DNA of 64,000 bases from Hormiphora californensis (GCA_020137815.1 CM035353.1:996501-1060500), one strand, 5' to 3'; positions 31,736-44,634 are shown, counted from the stretch's first letter. Notes: a model not told the origin generated them from the letters alone. Numbers and translations: made by a program.

Positions 31736-32955
31736 GTGCGTGTGTGTGTATGTATGTATGTGTGTGTTTGTTCTCTTTCTCGAGCGGTTAAGGGAACAGG
31801 ATCTTCACTTCATCTGGACCTTATTTGGCATGGTTCTAAGAAGTTTCACTCTATCATGGCCATGGGCCATACTGGTAAACGGACTTTCACCCAGGTTGTA
31901 TCTTCTGTATCATTGCTCGGCTTTTTACCTAGGTTTGGGTATAGTCCAATTTTCTACTCGAGTGGCGGGGTGCCGGGCACTTAATTCTTTTCTCTGGTCT
32001 TGTCTTGGTGGTATGGGGCTTGATCCTGGTATCACTGGATAGGTCTCTGCCTTGTCGAGCGTCACTGGTTCAGCCAGTTTCTCATCTGTTTAGCGAGTTG
32101 GTGTGTGGCGACCTGTCGCTTGAGTGGGAAATTGGACTTTAGTTTGTATTCTGCTATCTTTGGATCCCTTGATCCAAGAGCGTTTTATATCTTTCTGAAC
32201 TGCATTTGCAGTTGTGGTTGCTCTTTCAATTTTCGTTTCATGTAGAAATCTATCAACTCTCTATTCACAGGATATCACATCACAATGTTGCCAAAAGGGA
32301 TTTGAAGTCTTATCGTTCACTATCATACTCTGCAAGACACGAGTAAACCATTTTTCAAGACCAAGCTCAACATTAAACCTGATTAAGACCTCATCTTTTC
32401 CATGACGTGCACACCTTATTGAGACTGGTGTAGTAATTTTTTACGTTGAGATCTATGGCCTCTGTTGCGCTATATTTTTGTAGACTTTTGTATGATTCTA
32501 TCTTGTGGATATTCAGTGTTCAGTTTATGCTGTTTTGATTAACTTATTAACTATTTATTAACTATTTATTAATTATATGTGACAGTTTATGCTGTTTTTT
32601 AATTAACTTATTATGTATGTATTTAATTATATGACAACGAGGACTTTCGGAAGGACATTGATACGAAGATGCGCTTTAGAAAGCGAGTTTTGATCGAAAG
32701 GACGCTTTAGTATAAGTCGATCGAGATAAACACTTTTCGCTCAAAAGCGATTTATAAATGTTAAATGTTATTGTTATTGTTATTGTTAGAGCCGTTTTAG
32801 TGAATCAACGTTTTAGCAGGGCGCACCTGTAAACAGGCCACCAAAACACCCAGATTGTAACGGCGCCCAAGTTTCTTCGAAAAAAAACGTGAATAAACAC
32901 TTCTTACTTTTCGCAACTTTCCACGCAATTTGTCGGCCATGACTAAACTTTATTC

Positions 32956-33212
32956 GTGTCACGTGTGAGTCAATATACATCAACATACATTTATTATACA
33001 TTATTACCAAGCTTTCTATCACAAACAATAAACTAACACTAACAAAAAGATCATCTCCGGGTACTTTTCAACATCTTGGTCCTCGATCCGTGAATCTGCT
33101 TTCTTGACGACTTTGATGAATTCATCTCCATGGCCTCCTGTTGTCGATAGGAGAATGACCTTCGACTTTTGATTTATTTCGTCGGGCGTGGTTAAGCGTG
33201 TCACGTGTGAGT
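32956..33212 (-). pseudogene. fragment flanked by 16-bp direct repeats, STTGG motif
   Basis: CGTGTCACGTGTGAGT occurs at 32956-32971 and again at 33197-33212. Between them, on the minus strand, a 61-codon frame (33204-33019) contains VILLSTTGGHGDEF, resembling FTPLVMSTTGGMGKDF in the module at 36826-37398. An AATAAA-like signal follows the stop. It could be a retro-inserted 3' gene end. The similarity is short. Confidence 0.4.
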
Positions 33213-33668
33213 AATTAGATATTTTAAATTTGTTTATTAACTACTCCAACGGCCTACACCGTCGTAGGCCAAACACAGCCTCTTCGGTGTAACCCAAGTT
33301 TTCAAGTTTTGCACTCCCTTTTTTCTGCCTCCATAACGTGGCAATTTACATACTGTCCGTCGTACATTACTCTCTTCGCGTGGCAGTGGATCATCCACTG
33401 TGGATGTACCAGGTGTACCAGATACCTATAGCAACACTTCTTTCAGACTCTTTAAAATCGTTTTTGCCAAATCCCGACCGGTTTGTTTCCACTAGCTGGA
33501 TGGCTGATGATACCAAAACTGAAATAAAAAGTACCTTAGTAGGCCTTAACCAAGGCGTAGGTAACTAATTGATTATTAAACAAATCATAATCGTATTCTT
33601 AAACAAATAGTATACTAAATAGTATACTATACTGTAGCAGATATTTAGTGGCAGCTGACCTAAATCGA

Positions 33669-34516
33669 TTAGGGGAACGTCACATACTTTTCTGCGCTGG
33701 TAATATGTTTGACGGAACCTCGGTGGCCCGAGAGTGTGTTCAGCAACCGGGACCACCTGGTTATCCTTTTTCCATTGGCATGTCTGTACGGCTCTGTTAT
33801 TTCTCGAGTTTCTTCACCATCTGGCAGTGCCCATCGTGGTTTCTTGGGACAAACCCTACATGTCACGACGTTCTCGTTTTCCTGCAATCATTTCAAACAT
33901 GAAAAAGGTAATACTTTAGTCCTAATACCCTATCATTCCTTGTACTAGGTAGATACAGGAATCAGGATACTAGAGTACCTACTACCTACTCCCCAATTTA
34001 AAAATTAAAATATTTGTGACCCGTGTACTCACCACTTTCTCGAATTCAGGGAACTCATTCCTGAGAGATTCCATGGACTCGCAACTGGTGATGGTTCGTG
34101 GGCATTTCTTCGGCGTCTTCTTCACCGGCTCAGCCTTCCTCTTCTTGGAGTTTTGTTTCAGCTCCTCCAGAATGGCTTTGTTCGACTCCAAAACTGAGAG
34201 ACAAGAGGTAATTCATAATTCATTAGAATTACACTACATTTGAGTTTGTTTAATTACACTAACAACTAACAAGTGACACATGCTCGTGCAATTTGATCAG
34301 TGACCACAACACAGTTTCTAGTCTCTAGTTCTCTCTCTGTGATTCCTTAGTTCTAATACTTTCTGACGGGACTTTGTTAGGAACAAGGGTGAACTGCTCT
34401 GAATCCGATGATGTGGCACTGGCACTGGCACTGTTGTTGGGGCCGTTGGCCGGACACCCTGTACTACTCATATTCTGTTCCTCCCTACTCTCTCCATTCC
34501 TCATTTCCATCCTCAT
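33669..34516 (-). CDS. small spliced gene, basic region plus Cys/His finger-like C-terminus
   Basis: Exons 34516-34360 (ATG), 34193-34033 and 33881-33669 (TAA) join in frame to about 176 aa. Exon 1 is Ser/Asn-rich. Exon 2 is Lys-rich (KKRKAEPVKKTPKK), like a nuclear localisation signal. Exon 3 carries VTCRVCPKK, then LNTLSGHRGSVKH, a C-x2-C ... H-x5-H arrangement similar to TTF/BED-type fingers at the N-terminus of hAT-like transposases. No catalytic domain follows. It may be a host gene or the first part of a broken transposase. The function is inferred. Confidence 0.5.
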
Positions 34517-35033
34517 TTCATACTTTGTTGGTGGGGCAATGTTCCATATATGTTAATTATCTTCCTTTTAATTTATGTACATGACTTTACAGCTCTTTTT
34601 GGTTCTGTTGAATGTCTACTGTATATAAATACTCCTAGATGATGTTCTCCAGTCGGGTGAGAGCTTCCAATGCCATATCGACTGTGTCGCGGGTGGCAGT
34701 CTTTTTAGCTGCTTCTAGGATGGTGCAGATCGCTGAACTGTAATCCTCGCACTCTCTTGACGACGGTGATGAGTCGATTTCGAGGGTTTCGAGGGTTTAC
34801 CCTCTTCCCGATCACCTCCTTCGCAGTGGTCGGTAGTGGTTGGGCCAGCAAAACTCCTCTTTGATGTCGTTGGGGCTCAGATGGGGATCTATCGTCAGTA
34901 TAGCCTTCTACTACTTAGATTCTGTTCCTGTTGATGTAGGTTCCCTCCCCTTTCTTTACGAATGAACGAAGACAGGTTTCCGGGAACTAAAACTTTCTAA
35001 AAAGGGGAATTTACAAGGTTAATAAACATAAAG

Positions 35034-35073
<40 letters not shown>

Positions 35074-35280
35074 AATATATATATATATATGTATGAATAG
35101 ATGAAAACATTTCAAACACGCTCAACAATACTTTACTTCACTCCCTCCACTCTCCATTCCTCACCTCCATCCTCATTTCATAGTTTGTTGGTGGGGCAAA
35201 GTTCCATATGTTATGTTTTCTTTTTTTAATGTATGTACATGACTTTTACGGCTCTATCTTTGTGCTGTTGTATGAACAAT
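34480..35280. repeat. direct duplication of about 130 bp
   Basis: 34480-34615 and 35145-35275 share CTCTCCATTCCTCA, CATCCTCATTTCATA, TTTGTTGGTGGGGCAA and the following AT-rich block. A third partial copy lies at 35581-35640. The first copy includes the start of the finger gene. An (AT)n array at 35039-35090 lies between them. Confidence 0.75.
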
Positions 35281-35352
35281 ACAACTCTATCTATCTATCG
35301 AGGATGATTATCAAATATCAATGAACTACCTCAGCTCTTTAGTCCCGTTGAG

Positions 35353-35823
35353 TTAGTATACTGGTACGTCTTGTTCGATCAGGGAATTTTCAAGTTCCAC
35401 GAAGTCCGGGTCCTCAAGCGCTATGAGTTCCTGGCTATAAGCCCTAAATTGTCTACCTCTGTGCTGTCGCATTAGGCGTTGCTGGGGTGTCATTCGCCTC
35501 ATGTCGCTAAATGGGGAGATTGGTTAGTTAACACTGGGAATTAAGCAACTTGACAGGGTTTTGGCAGCGTAGCAGTCAGTTCCATATATGTTATATACAT
35601 TATCTTCTTTTTTAATTTATGTAAATGACTTTTACAGCACTTACCACACTTTCTGGGTGTGTCCCCGAGTTCCACAATAGTGGCACACTGGCTTTGGAGT
35701 TTCGGTTGGTGGGGGTGGAGTGTTGGCCGGTGGGGTCTCTGGGGTGGGTGCGGGGTGCCACTAGCCGCATCTAATTTGGCGGCGACGGCAAAGCCCTTCA
35801 CTACAGCTTCCAGGAACTCCATG
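35353..35823 (-). pseudogene. CCHC zinc-knuckle gene with an apparent frameshift
   Basis: Exons 35823-35645 and 35506-35353. The first begins MEFLEAVVKGFAVAAKLDAA after a TTTAG acceptor. Further on, in another frame, it encodes a proline-rich stretch and CHYCGTRGHTQKV. The donor falls inside the next codon, which the second exon completes as Cys. This gives C-x2-C-x4-H-x4-C, a retroviral-type zinc knuckle that binds nucleic acid. The second exon then encodes 50 aa (RMTPQQRLMRQHRGRQF ...) and a stop. The start frame and knuckle frame do not match, so there is a sequence error, a pseudogenising indel or an unseen splice. A copy of the exon start lies at 35978-35892. Confidence 0.55.
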
Positions 35824-35891
35824 CTAAAGATATACATAGTTAGTAATAACGTAAAGGGGGTGGGCAAGGGCAAATATAATGTCTTATTCCG

Positions 35892-35978
35892 TTATGAAAT
35901 TGGGGATCGATCTGCCGTCGCTGCATCCATTTTAGCCGCGATGGCAAACCCCTTGATAACAGCCTCTACAAATTCCAT
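35892..35978 (-). pseudogene. duplicate of the zinc-knuckle exon start
   Basis: The frame MEFVEAVIKGFAIAAKMDAA matches the exon at 35823 after an identical CTTTAG acceptor and CATG start, then soon stops. The flanking intron sequence (TTATTACTAACTATGTAT) is duplicated too, so this is a local tandem duplication. Confidence 0.65.
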
Positions 35979-36221
35979 GCTAAAGATAGAGATACATAGT
36001 TAGTAATAACATAAGGGGGGGGGGGCAAGGGCAAATACAATATCTTATTCCGTCATGAAATTCGGGATCGATCTGGCTTTTATGATCTGGCTTTTTGAAA
36101 AAATGCCTGGCACAAATATATACTATACAGACTGAGAGAACGTTGTACATACCCTCCCTCTTGTGTTATCACTATATATTAACAAGATAGACAACGATAT
36201 AATGGTACTAAATACTAAATA

Positions 36222-36624
36222 TTAAATACGAAATATTAAATTCAGCCCCCCTAAGGTCTTTCCAAACAGCCCCATGCCCCCAGAGTGTCCATATTGAGCT
36301 CTAATACTCCCTCGTTTAATTAATAGCCTCTTTTTGTTAAATGAATCAATCTTATAAATCTTGTTTAGTCTCTTCAAATCAATCTTTAAAATCTCAGAAA
36401 CAGTCTCTAATTTGTCCCATCTGAAAGAAAACATTTGATCAGCCGGGGGTCAATGGGTCTTAAAAGTCACTTTTGAAATAAGGCCCTGTAGTTAGAGGTA
36501 GAACTAAACATTTCAATTTACCAATACACTTACTTAGTCGTATCAGGCTGTAAGCTGTGTCGGAGGTATTTCACAACCCTCCGACTATCCCTCTCTATCC
36601 CGGTTTCACACTTTCCAGTCTTTC
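36222..36624 (-). pseudogene. truncated RNA 2'-phosphotransferase (Tpt1/KptA)-like piece, two exons
   Basis: Exons 36624-36534 and 36420-36222 join in phase. The product reads RRVVKYLRHSL, then a helical stretch, then IYKIDSFNKKRLLI and IRAQYGHSGG. Tpt1/KptA enzymes start with a LS..LRH helix and contain a DxxxRF-like segment followed by IRANQGHS. The order and spacing agree. After GHS the frame diverges and stops, so the C-terminal half of the NAD-binding domain is absent. Tpt1 removes the 2'-phosphate left by tRNA splicing; this piece could not do so alone. The upstream exon 5' of 36624 was not found. Confidence 0.5.
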
Positions 36625-36825
36625 CTAATAATAAATAAAGACGAGTTCTTAGATTTCTTTATTGAGTCAGGATATCTAATTCTGACAGAAACTTCAAAAA
36701 TTTAGAATTGTTAATGTGTGAGTGGAAGCGTTTATTATTATTTGGGGGGGGGGAGTGCTCCCGTAAACAATCTTTAATGCTGAGAGTTCTCAGTTGTTAA
36801 ATAAATGCGCTCTTGCGCTAACACG

Positions 36826-37398
36826 TCAGATGAAATAAATTACTAAACAAACATATATATCGTCCGTTGTGCTCTCTACTCGCCCACCTCTATATCCTCT
36901 GAGTGAGAGAGTCACACTCCTCAACATTGAGAATGAAAGCTTCAGACGAATGAATCGAATACATTTGTTGTAATTGTTTTTTGTTTTCTTAGCTTTCAGT
37001 TCCGCAAGCCGTTTTACAAAGGTTGAGAAATCTTTTCCCATCCCTCCGGTGGTTGACATCACCAATGGTGTAAATGACCCCTTTTCCACTTCCAGCACCC
37101 GATGAAGATAAGCTGTCCGTTTTGTTGCTTCAGTGTTTATTGCTGTTGTGTTTATTGCTGTTGAGAGCAGTGTTAGGTCTCCTGGTAGCTTGTAAGGATC
37201 TTCATAGCTGAGACCCGCTTCCATTTGAAGATCGGCTAGCAGTGGCACGGTCCCTTCTAACAGGATCAAGTTCTTCTTGTTATTGTAGCGCCAATATTGG
37301 TGAGTGAACCAGTACCTGTCCACCTCACCGACTGAGTATTGAGTAAGGGTCCGTTCGCCACCCTCAGCATGCATGGAAGGTAGAGCCTTGCTAGCCAA
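36826..37398 (-). pseudogene. C-terminal module related to invertebrate reverse-transcriptase-associated proteins
   Basis: A 190-codon frame includes LHRVLEVEKGSFTPLVMST, TGGMGKDFSTFVKRLAEL and IRLKLSFSMLRSVTLSLRG. I associate this block (EVEHGSFTPLVFS.TGGMG ... LSFSLLRSA) with the C-terminus of reverse-transcriptase-like proteins common in cnidarian, sponge and mollusc genomes. The assignment is from memory. No RT domain is upstream. Related shorter pieces are at 57240-57440, 60500-60624 and possibly 33019-33204. Confidence 0.5.
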
Positions 37399-37464
37399 CG
37401 GGCATAGACCCGAGCTCCTCTTTCATGGCCACCAGGTCTACAGGGAACCATGTCCTACCCATTC

Positions 37465-37640
37465 AAGTGTCCAGATAGATGGGGCAGTTTTTTCTGGTTC
37501 GATACTTTTTGATCTAGTATTGTCTGTATTATCCAATATAATAGATAACAATCCATTAACCAAGATTTCAACTATGTAAGATGTAAAAAACAGTTTTTAG
37601 TATTTCAGTGACCGTTCGGCTTCCAAATGTTTGAATGTTG
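37465..37640. repeat. segment duplicated at about 43940-44300
   Basis: AGTGTCCAGATAGA, CTAGTATTGTCTGTATTA, CCATTAACCAA and GTTTTTAGT occur in the same order in both places, with extra sequence in the second. It flanks gene-fragment copies, so it probably moved with them. Confidence 0.65.
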
Positions 37641-38714
37641 CACACACGCTAACACACGCCAGACCAGTTCGGAGGTCCAACAGTGGCCCCCACTCCAAGC
37701 ACTAGTCCTGCACTTTGATATTTCTCACTTTCATTGTCCTCCTAGACGCGTGGCCTCTGGACCATCTTGAATAGCCGATTCACATATTCCCTGTTTCTCT
37801 GGATCTGTGCGGTTTAACTTCACTTGCTCTGCTTTGATCTTTTCTTCATTCAAGGCTGCCAGTGCAAGTTGTTGCCTATAATACCTGTAGAGATATAGCC
37901 AGTCGCTTCCATATAAATGTCGAGTTTGTCAGAGTGACAGTCTTCAAAGTGGGCTCTTTCGTTGTACTGCCAACCTTCTAATGTACAGCCAGGCACTTTG
38001 CACTCAATGATATAGTTCATAGAAGGTATCCTCACGGACAGCAACAAAATTATATTCCGTTTTTTAGTACTAAAAGGGTACCCAGTTAAATATATTATCG
38101 ACAGTTTAAAAATTAAGGTGTAGGAGGGTCGTGCAGCACAGGAGCCACTCCAGCGGGTAAGGTGGTGTGGGCGCTCTGCAGAAGCTGGCCATGTAATGTT
38201 CAGGGACTGGGCTAGTGCTGATAGTTTAAAAATAAAAATGAATTCAATGAGTTGGAAGTTCCAGACATCTATTTCCTCCAAAGCGTCGGAAAACATAGTG
38301 CTAACAAACTGTTAAGGAAAAGAACTGTTGTTACTATGCAAATGTTGTTTTTCTTTGACCAAGCTCCTTCATTCTCGCCTTCACAGTAAAATTTCGGAAT
38401 TTAGACATTATCAGGAGTCACTATGTGGAGAGGTTCTGTTATGTTATTGATTTTAGAATGATGTTGTAGTGCGGTTTTAGATACTAGAACGACAAGAAAG
38501 ATGGTGTGCGGAACCGAAGTTCTTGAACTCAATTTTAGTCAACCATAAATACCAAATCGATAGACTAAACAATATCTTTAAACATGTATGCTATTGCGAC
38601 TCTGACGTAGAGCCTCAACAGCATCACATAGAACCAACCCATAACATATGCCCCTAAAAAAAGAAAAAATATTTCTCTGGCTCTTTCGAGTCTGAGGAAT
38701 ATTTTTAACACACT

Positions 38715-40110
38715 TTAAGGGTACGCTAACCAAAATTTGGTTAGATGCAGGGAAATCTCTCACCGTAGGGTTGTAGGCCATACCAAGGAGACCTCAAATA
38801 TGCAATTTTAGCCCTTAAGTCGAATTCATATTTTTGCTACAGCTGTTTAAAAAATGTCCTGAAAATACGTTTTTGGCATCTCAAAATTTTTTTTTCAAAG
38901 ATAGGAGCATGAAAATTTGGGGATTTGAAGAGGACATGAAGGTGAATAACCACAAAAAATTTTTTTGCAATCCGAGCTGATTTCCGGTCCTGAGATGGAT
39001 TTCTTTTTTTCCACTTTAACGCCCTATTTGGCAAAGTTCCGAAAACATGTGAAAGCTGTAAATTGGTGAAAAGTTGCGTCTAACGATTATCTAAGTGGCC
39101 ATAAATTTTGGGCGTGTCCTTATTTGAGATAAGCTGTACGGAGTTTTTTTTGTGAAAGCCGTCATTTCAGAAATAAATAAATTCCCTGTATCTCAAAAAC
39201 GGCTGATCGTAGAGACCTGAGACTATGCTTAAACGATTCAGAAGGTCCGATTTTGGGGGGGTCTTCTGAGAGACATTTTGCTCCTACTTCAACCGTTTTT
39301 GCTGTAATTGCGAAAAACAATAACCCATCTTCGCCATCGTGGATTTTTTGTGATTTTGTTTTTGATGATTATAGGGACCCATATGGACCAAATAGTGAAG
39401 GAATTAGCTTGTTAAACATTTTTCCATAGTTTCGGTCCTTTCTTAGCTAAAATTCCCTAATTACAGGATATTGGAGTTTAGCTTTTGCCCTTTTCATAGA
39501 ATTTGTTTTTCGCAATTACAGCAAAAACGGTTGAAGTAGGAGCAAAATGTCTCTCAGAAGACCCCCCCAAAATCGGACCTTCTGAATCGTTTAAGCATAG
39601 TCTCAGGTCTCTACGATCAGCCGTTTTTGAGATACAGGGAATTTATTTATTTCTGAAATGACGGCTTTCACAAAAAAAATTCTGTACAGCTTATCTCAAA
39701 TAAGGACACGCCCAAAATTTATGGCCACTTAGATAATCGTTAGACGCAACTTTTCACCAATTTACAGCTTTCACATGTTTTCGGAACTTTGCCAAATAGG
39801 GCGTTAAAGTGGAAAAAAAGAAATCCATCTCAGGACCGGAAATCAGCTCGGATTGCAAAAAAAAATTTTGTGGTTATTCACCTTCATGTCCTCTTCAAAT
39901 CCCCAAATTTTCATGCTCCTATCTTTGAAAAAAATTTTTTGAGATGCCAAAAACTTATTTTCAGTTCATTTTTCAAGCAGCTGTAGCAAAAATATGAATT
40001 CGACTTGAGAGCTCAAATTGCATATTTGAGGTCTCCTTGGCATGGCCTACAACCCTACGGTGAGAGATTTCCCTGCACTCGAAAAAAATTTTTGGTTAGC
40101 GTACCCTTAA
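38715..40110. mobile_element. 1.4-kb fold-back element inside the LTR element, arms about 615 bp
   Basis: TTAAGGGTACGCTAACC at the left is mirrored by GGTTAGCGTACCCTTAA at the right. The arms match with few differences to about 39330 and 39490, leaving a spacer of about 160 bp. Both ends carry TTAA. No coding potential beyond short mirrored frames. Confidence 0.9.
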
Positions 40111-40179
40111 GATTACTAATAAAAATGCTAACCCACTCGTACCCACATAACCCAACTACTAAAATTACAATTATAAATT

Positions 40180-40525
<346 letters not shown>

Positions 40526-42703
40526 TAGGTCTATTTTTGGTATTTTCTGATGTGAAATACGATGTAAGACGTAGTAGAACTTGTAAAGACCGTCAGAAAT
40601 CGCTAAAATACGAAAATTTAAATTTTGACGTCATTTTGACGTCATAGTGTGACGTCACGACGTTATAACGTCTTGCTAATGAAAAATTATTATCAGGCTC
40701 ATCTAGATAAAGATGCTGACCAAGTTTGAGATCGATTGGACAAGATTTGAGGTCGCTATGGCGAAAAACGCACTATCGTCACTATCTATTTTATACAGTC
40801 TTAAAACTTCAGACGCGATTTAAGACCCTTGGAAATAGAGTTTCAAAAATTCGCGATATAGTTTCTGAAAGTTTAGACGATTATCTTTCATAAGTGTGGT
40901 CTCCATTTTTCAATCAGAAGCCGTCTTCAGGGTGTAAATTGAGCTCAAAGAAATTTGGTCGATTTGAAAAATACCTTAACTTTATGACAGTTTTTAAGGA
41001 CGTTCTGGTAAGACATAGAACATGAAAACCCTCCAATAACACAATCCAAACGATTATCTTTCGAATGCAACAAACGAGAAGTGTCTATCTCTTGTAGTTT
41101 TTCCAGAAAATTGTCTGCAAATTGTGTAAAAAAGCGTCTATATGTATGTATGTATGTATGTATGTACATGTATATATATATAGACACGGACATTTATTGC
41201 TTTTTTCACCATGTCATAACTCTAAAACTAAAAGAGATAGAGACTTGCCCTTTTAAACTCCAGTAGATCTAGTCTACGTGACACTGTATACCAAATTTTA
41301 GACCGATTGGTGCAGTGGGGGCCTCGCTATGGGCGTCGCAAAATGCCATTTTTGGCTAAAAACTGAAAAAACTTATTACTGCTTTCTGGCACGCGCGGCT
41401 GGGGGAGGTGGTGGTCACCTTTGCGCTTGCCAGCGCAGTGAAACACACACTTCAAAATCTGTCTTCTTATCCGCGAGATTCCACTGGTCCATCCACAAAA
41501 GCTTCGTACGTTGGAATATCCTGCCTGTTCCCGTCTAGGCCTAGCTAGGTTAACAATGGCCCAGAGAAGTACCAATGTGTAAATTGCTCCCTCGGCAACA
41601 ATGGCGTAAATTCCCCGTGGCTGCTTCAACTGGAACTCGCGCCTCGTGCGCTCACTATCGCCCCCTTACACATCAGCCAGCCCACGGGTACATCACGGGA
41701 AACAGAACAGTCTTCCTCCTCAGTAGTCCACTCAGCATCAAGAAACCAGTTGGTCGACGGATAGAAACCCAGGAGTCCATTACCCTTCCGTGAGACAGCC
41801 TAGCTCCTCCAAACTGGGTGTTGGTGAATCCCCGGGGCAGTAAATGCCATGTCACTGCGTACAATACAGGACCTTTCCCACGTAGATAGGTGCAACACGG
41901 GCACCGTGCAGGACTCGCGCCTCGTACGCTCCACGCCCTGAAAAATCATCCACGGGTACACGCGGGGTCAGCCGAAAACCACAGCCTAGTTGCTCCGTCC
42001 ACTTCCGGGTAGCAGGAACATCCTCAGGTTCGATTTGTATCTGGCTCCATTTGTTGTAGTGCGGTTTTAGATACTAGAACGACAAGAAAGATGGTGTGCG
42101 GAACCGAAGTTCTTGAACTCAATTTTAGTCAACCATAAATACCAAATCGATAGACTAAACAATATCTTTAAACATGTATGCTATTGCGACTCTGACGTAG
42201 AGCCTCAACAGCATCACATAGAACCAACCCATAACAATGACCACACTGCAGACCAGCATTTGGAAACGATAGTCGGTAACAATTTTACATATTTATGTAC
42301 ATATTTATGACGCAAAAACTGCGAACAGTGAACTGTGAACCGACCGGAGAAGCAAAACATCAACCTGGGTGGTATTTATTTACCTTATAGGTATGAGGTG
42401 GATGGTTGTTCAAGGTTTTCCAGGCGGAAGACATGTATCCTTTTGACTTCTGATCCTGAAAGATGGTGGGCGAGGCAGGATAGCCAATACCCGAGGTTCG
42501 TACTGCACCTGTACGAGGGCAGGAAGTGCTGTGGGCACTGGGGGCGCTGGAGGAGTAGGTGGTGGGGTCCAGCTGCCCCCACAATACCGTGCGGCTGAAA
42601 CGAAATAAATGTGTTAAATCGAATAAAATAATATTACATGACAATCATTGTTATTGACACCAATTATCTATTATTTGAATTTTATCAACCGGGGCATGGC
42701 CAA

Positions 42704-43511
42704 AGGGTGTGCTATTTTTCCAATTCCTAATTTAATTCAAAATTTCACTTGGTATCGGGTTAAATGAGCTCCTACGATCATTCTAAAACATTTTATCACA
42801 AAGTTTTGGCTCCACCATGGCCCAATTACGTTGGCACGAGCTATGCCCATATATGGGCATATTCATTTCAAAAAGTCTGTTTTAGGGCGTTATTTCGAAC
42901 AAAACACACATATCAATCGTCTCGTGACATCTTATACAACTGTTACTTTCAGTTTGAGCCTTCAGATATCCACTTTATGAACAAAAATAGAAGATTTTCT
43001 CCCTTTTTTTCTTGCTAATTTTACCAACTTGCAGAATTGTGGGGACGAATTTTAATTTTTTTAGTTTTTTCTTGGTGGAAAGCAAATTTCGGTTGTAATT
43101 GACTAATTTTGGCCTGCGGAACACGATCCCGTTCATGAAAAAGCTCTCAAAATTGAAGAACATGTCCAAAATGAACATTTTTTGTCAAAAATGAACATTT
43201 TTAGGTCAAAAATGAACTTTAGCATCGTTTAATGATGCATATCAATTCCTGTCAGTTTCGAGGTGCTGAACACAATCCTGACCATAAAAAGTTGATATCA
43301 AGAACATGTCAAAAACTGGTGAAAACCACACATATTTTCCTGTTTTTACCATTTTTCGGTTAAAAACTACACTTTTTAAATCGCGATGCCAACGTAACTG
43401 ACAAACACTATCCCGATTCTGTTTTGCTGATGTGATAGAGAATTGTCCATAGTTTCACATTAGCTAGATACTGAATGGCCTAGTCGAAAAAAATTTGAAA
43501 TAGCACACCCT
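42704..43511. mobile_element. inverted-repeat element with AGGGTGTGCTATTT ends
   Basis: AGGGTGTGCTATTT at the left is mirrored by AAATAGCACACCCT at the right, and inner blocks such as ACGTTGGCA/TGCCAACGT also pair. The arms are degenerate. The ends resemble the hAT-like element at 46409, but no target duplication was seen. Confidence 0.5.
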
Positions 43512-44415
43512 ACCATACCTTCCATAGAAGTCCGTCATAGTGGCGACCCTCATCGTGTTCAGTAATGCTAACACGTTCAGGTCCATGATGCTGTGTGGCA
43601 TTAGAAGTGTTATGATTTGAGTGAGATAATGAAAATCCCACATTTTATCTTCATTTTATCAATCTTTGAGATATTTGTGATCTGTAGGTGAAGCCGGAAA
43701 ACAGGCAAACATGTCCATGTCAGCCATCGTGGCTACCCGGAAACCGTTTAAAAGGCTCAAGACATTTATATCCATCCTATGTGGAATAAGTATGTTTAGA
43801 CTATGAGTGGAATAGGAAGATCCTAACTTGGATTTTTTTAAATTTCTCAATGTCACAGGTCCTGAGACAGAGACTTGAAATATATACATTGTCACTAATT
43901 GTACAAAAATACACTCTATGATAAAAATGAGTAACATCCCAGTGTCCAGATAGACGAGGCAGTTTGGTCTAGTTCGGTATTATAGAGCTAGTATTGTCTG
44001 TATTACCCAATTAAATTTAAATAAGTATAATACATAACATTCCATTAACCAAAATTTTAGCTTAATTTGTATGAAGCAATCTTGTTAACCATAAAATATA
44101 AAAAGTCATATAAAGTTATAAAAAAATATAACCATCTCCAAAACAATGTTTCAAATAAATTAAGATGAAAAGATGAAGATCAAATGATAAAGATGAAATG
44201 ACCAAGATGTTAAAGAACAAAAGATGAGAATTACCAAAATGTAAAAAAAAAAAGTTTTTAGTCTTTTAGTGGCTTCTAACAGTTTGAATGTTGCTGGGAA
44301 GAGTTCCTGGTTAACACTGTCCTTACCTTGATTGTTCCCCCTAAATGCCTAGCCATGGATCCCCATGGACCACTTAGAACAGCTTTTTCACATAAACGAT
44401 CCGGGTTTTACAGTA

Positions 44416-44634
44416 TTAATTATTGTTAATGGAGAAAAATAGAATATTACCAGTTAGGTATTCATAGGGAATGCCATCTTCAATCCAGAAGTTAATTTTG
44501 CACACTCGAGGGCACAAGCGCCCGAGGACGTAGAAGGAGATTAAGTGGTCTTGGTCGTTCTTCTCTTCGTGTGTCTCGTCATCGCTACACCTAACCGACC
44601 GCGAGGGCCGGGTTGGAAGTGTTGGACCCGCCAC
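44416..44634 (-). CDS. candidate exon of an unknown protein
   Basis: An open frame includes ISFYVLGRLCPRVCKINFW and ends with a donor-like GTAATA after YEYLT. It weakly resembles the frame at 51208-50840 (WVLGARCIKVAGF). Family unknown and exon limits unsure. Confidence 0.25.
   Translation of the reverse strand: MAGPTLPTRPSRSVRCSDDETHEEKNDQDHLISFYVLGRLCPRVCKINFWIEDGIPYEYLTGNILFFSINNN

Larger units (their letters stand above)
28315..32789 (+). mobile_element. CR1/L2-like non-LTR retrotransposon, 5'-truncated
   Basis: ORF2 occupies 28315-31254. The presumed 3' UTR continues to 32756-32789, where TTATTG repeats form a microsatellite tail like those ending CR1/L2 elements. The 3' UTR contains an A-rich tract and a (GT)n array that may have expanded later. 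No target-site duplication was found, so the 3' boundary is inferred from the tail alone. Confidence 0.65.

Noticed and set aside
42360-42598. Candidate minus-strand exon bounded by TTTCAG and GTAAAT
   Set aside because: Two frames are open for similar lengths and neither has a recognisable protein signal, so no call is made.
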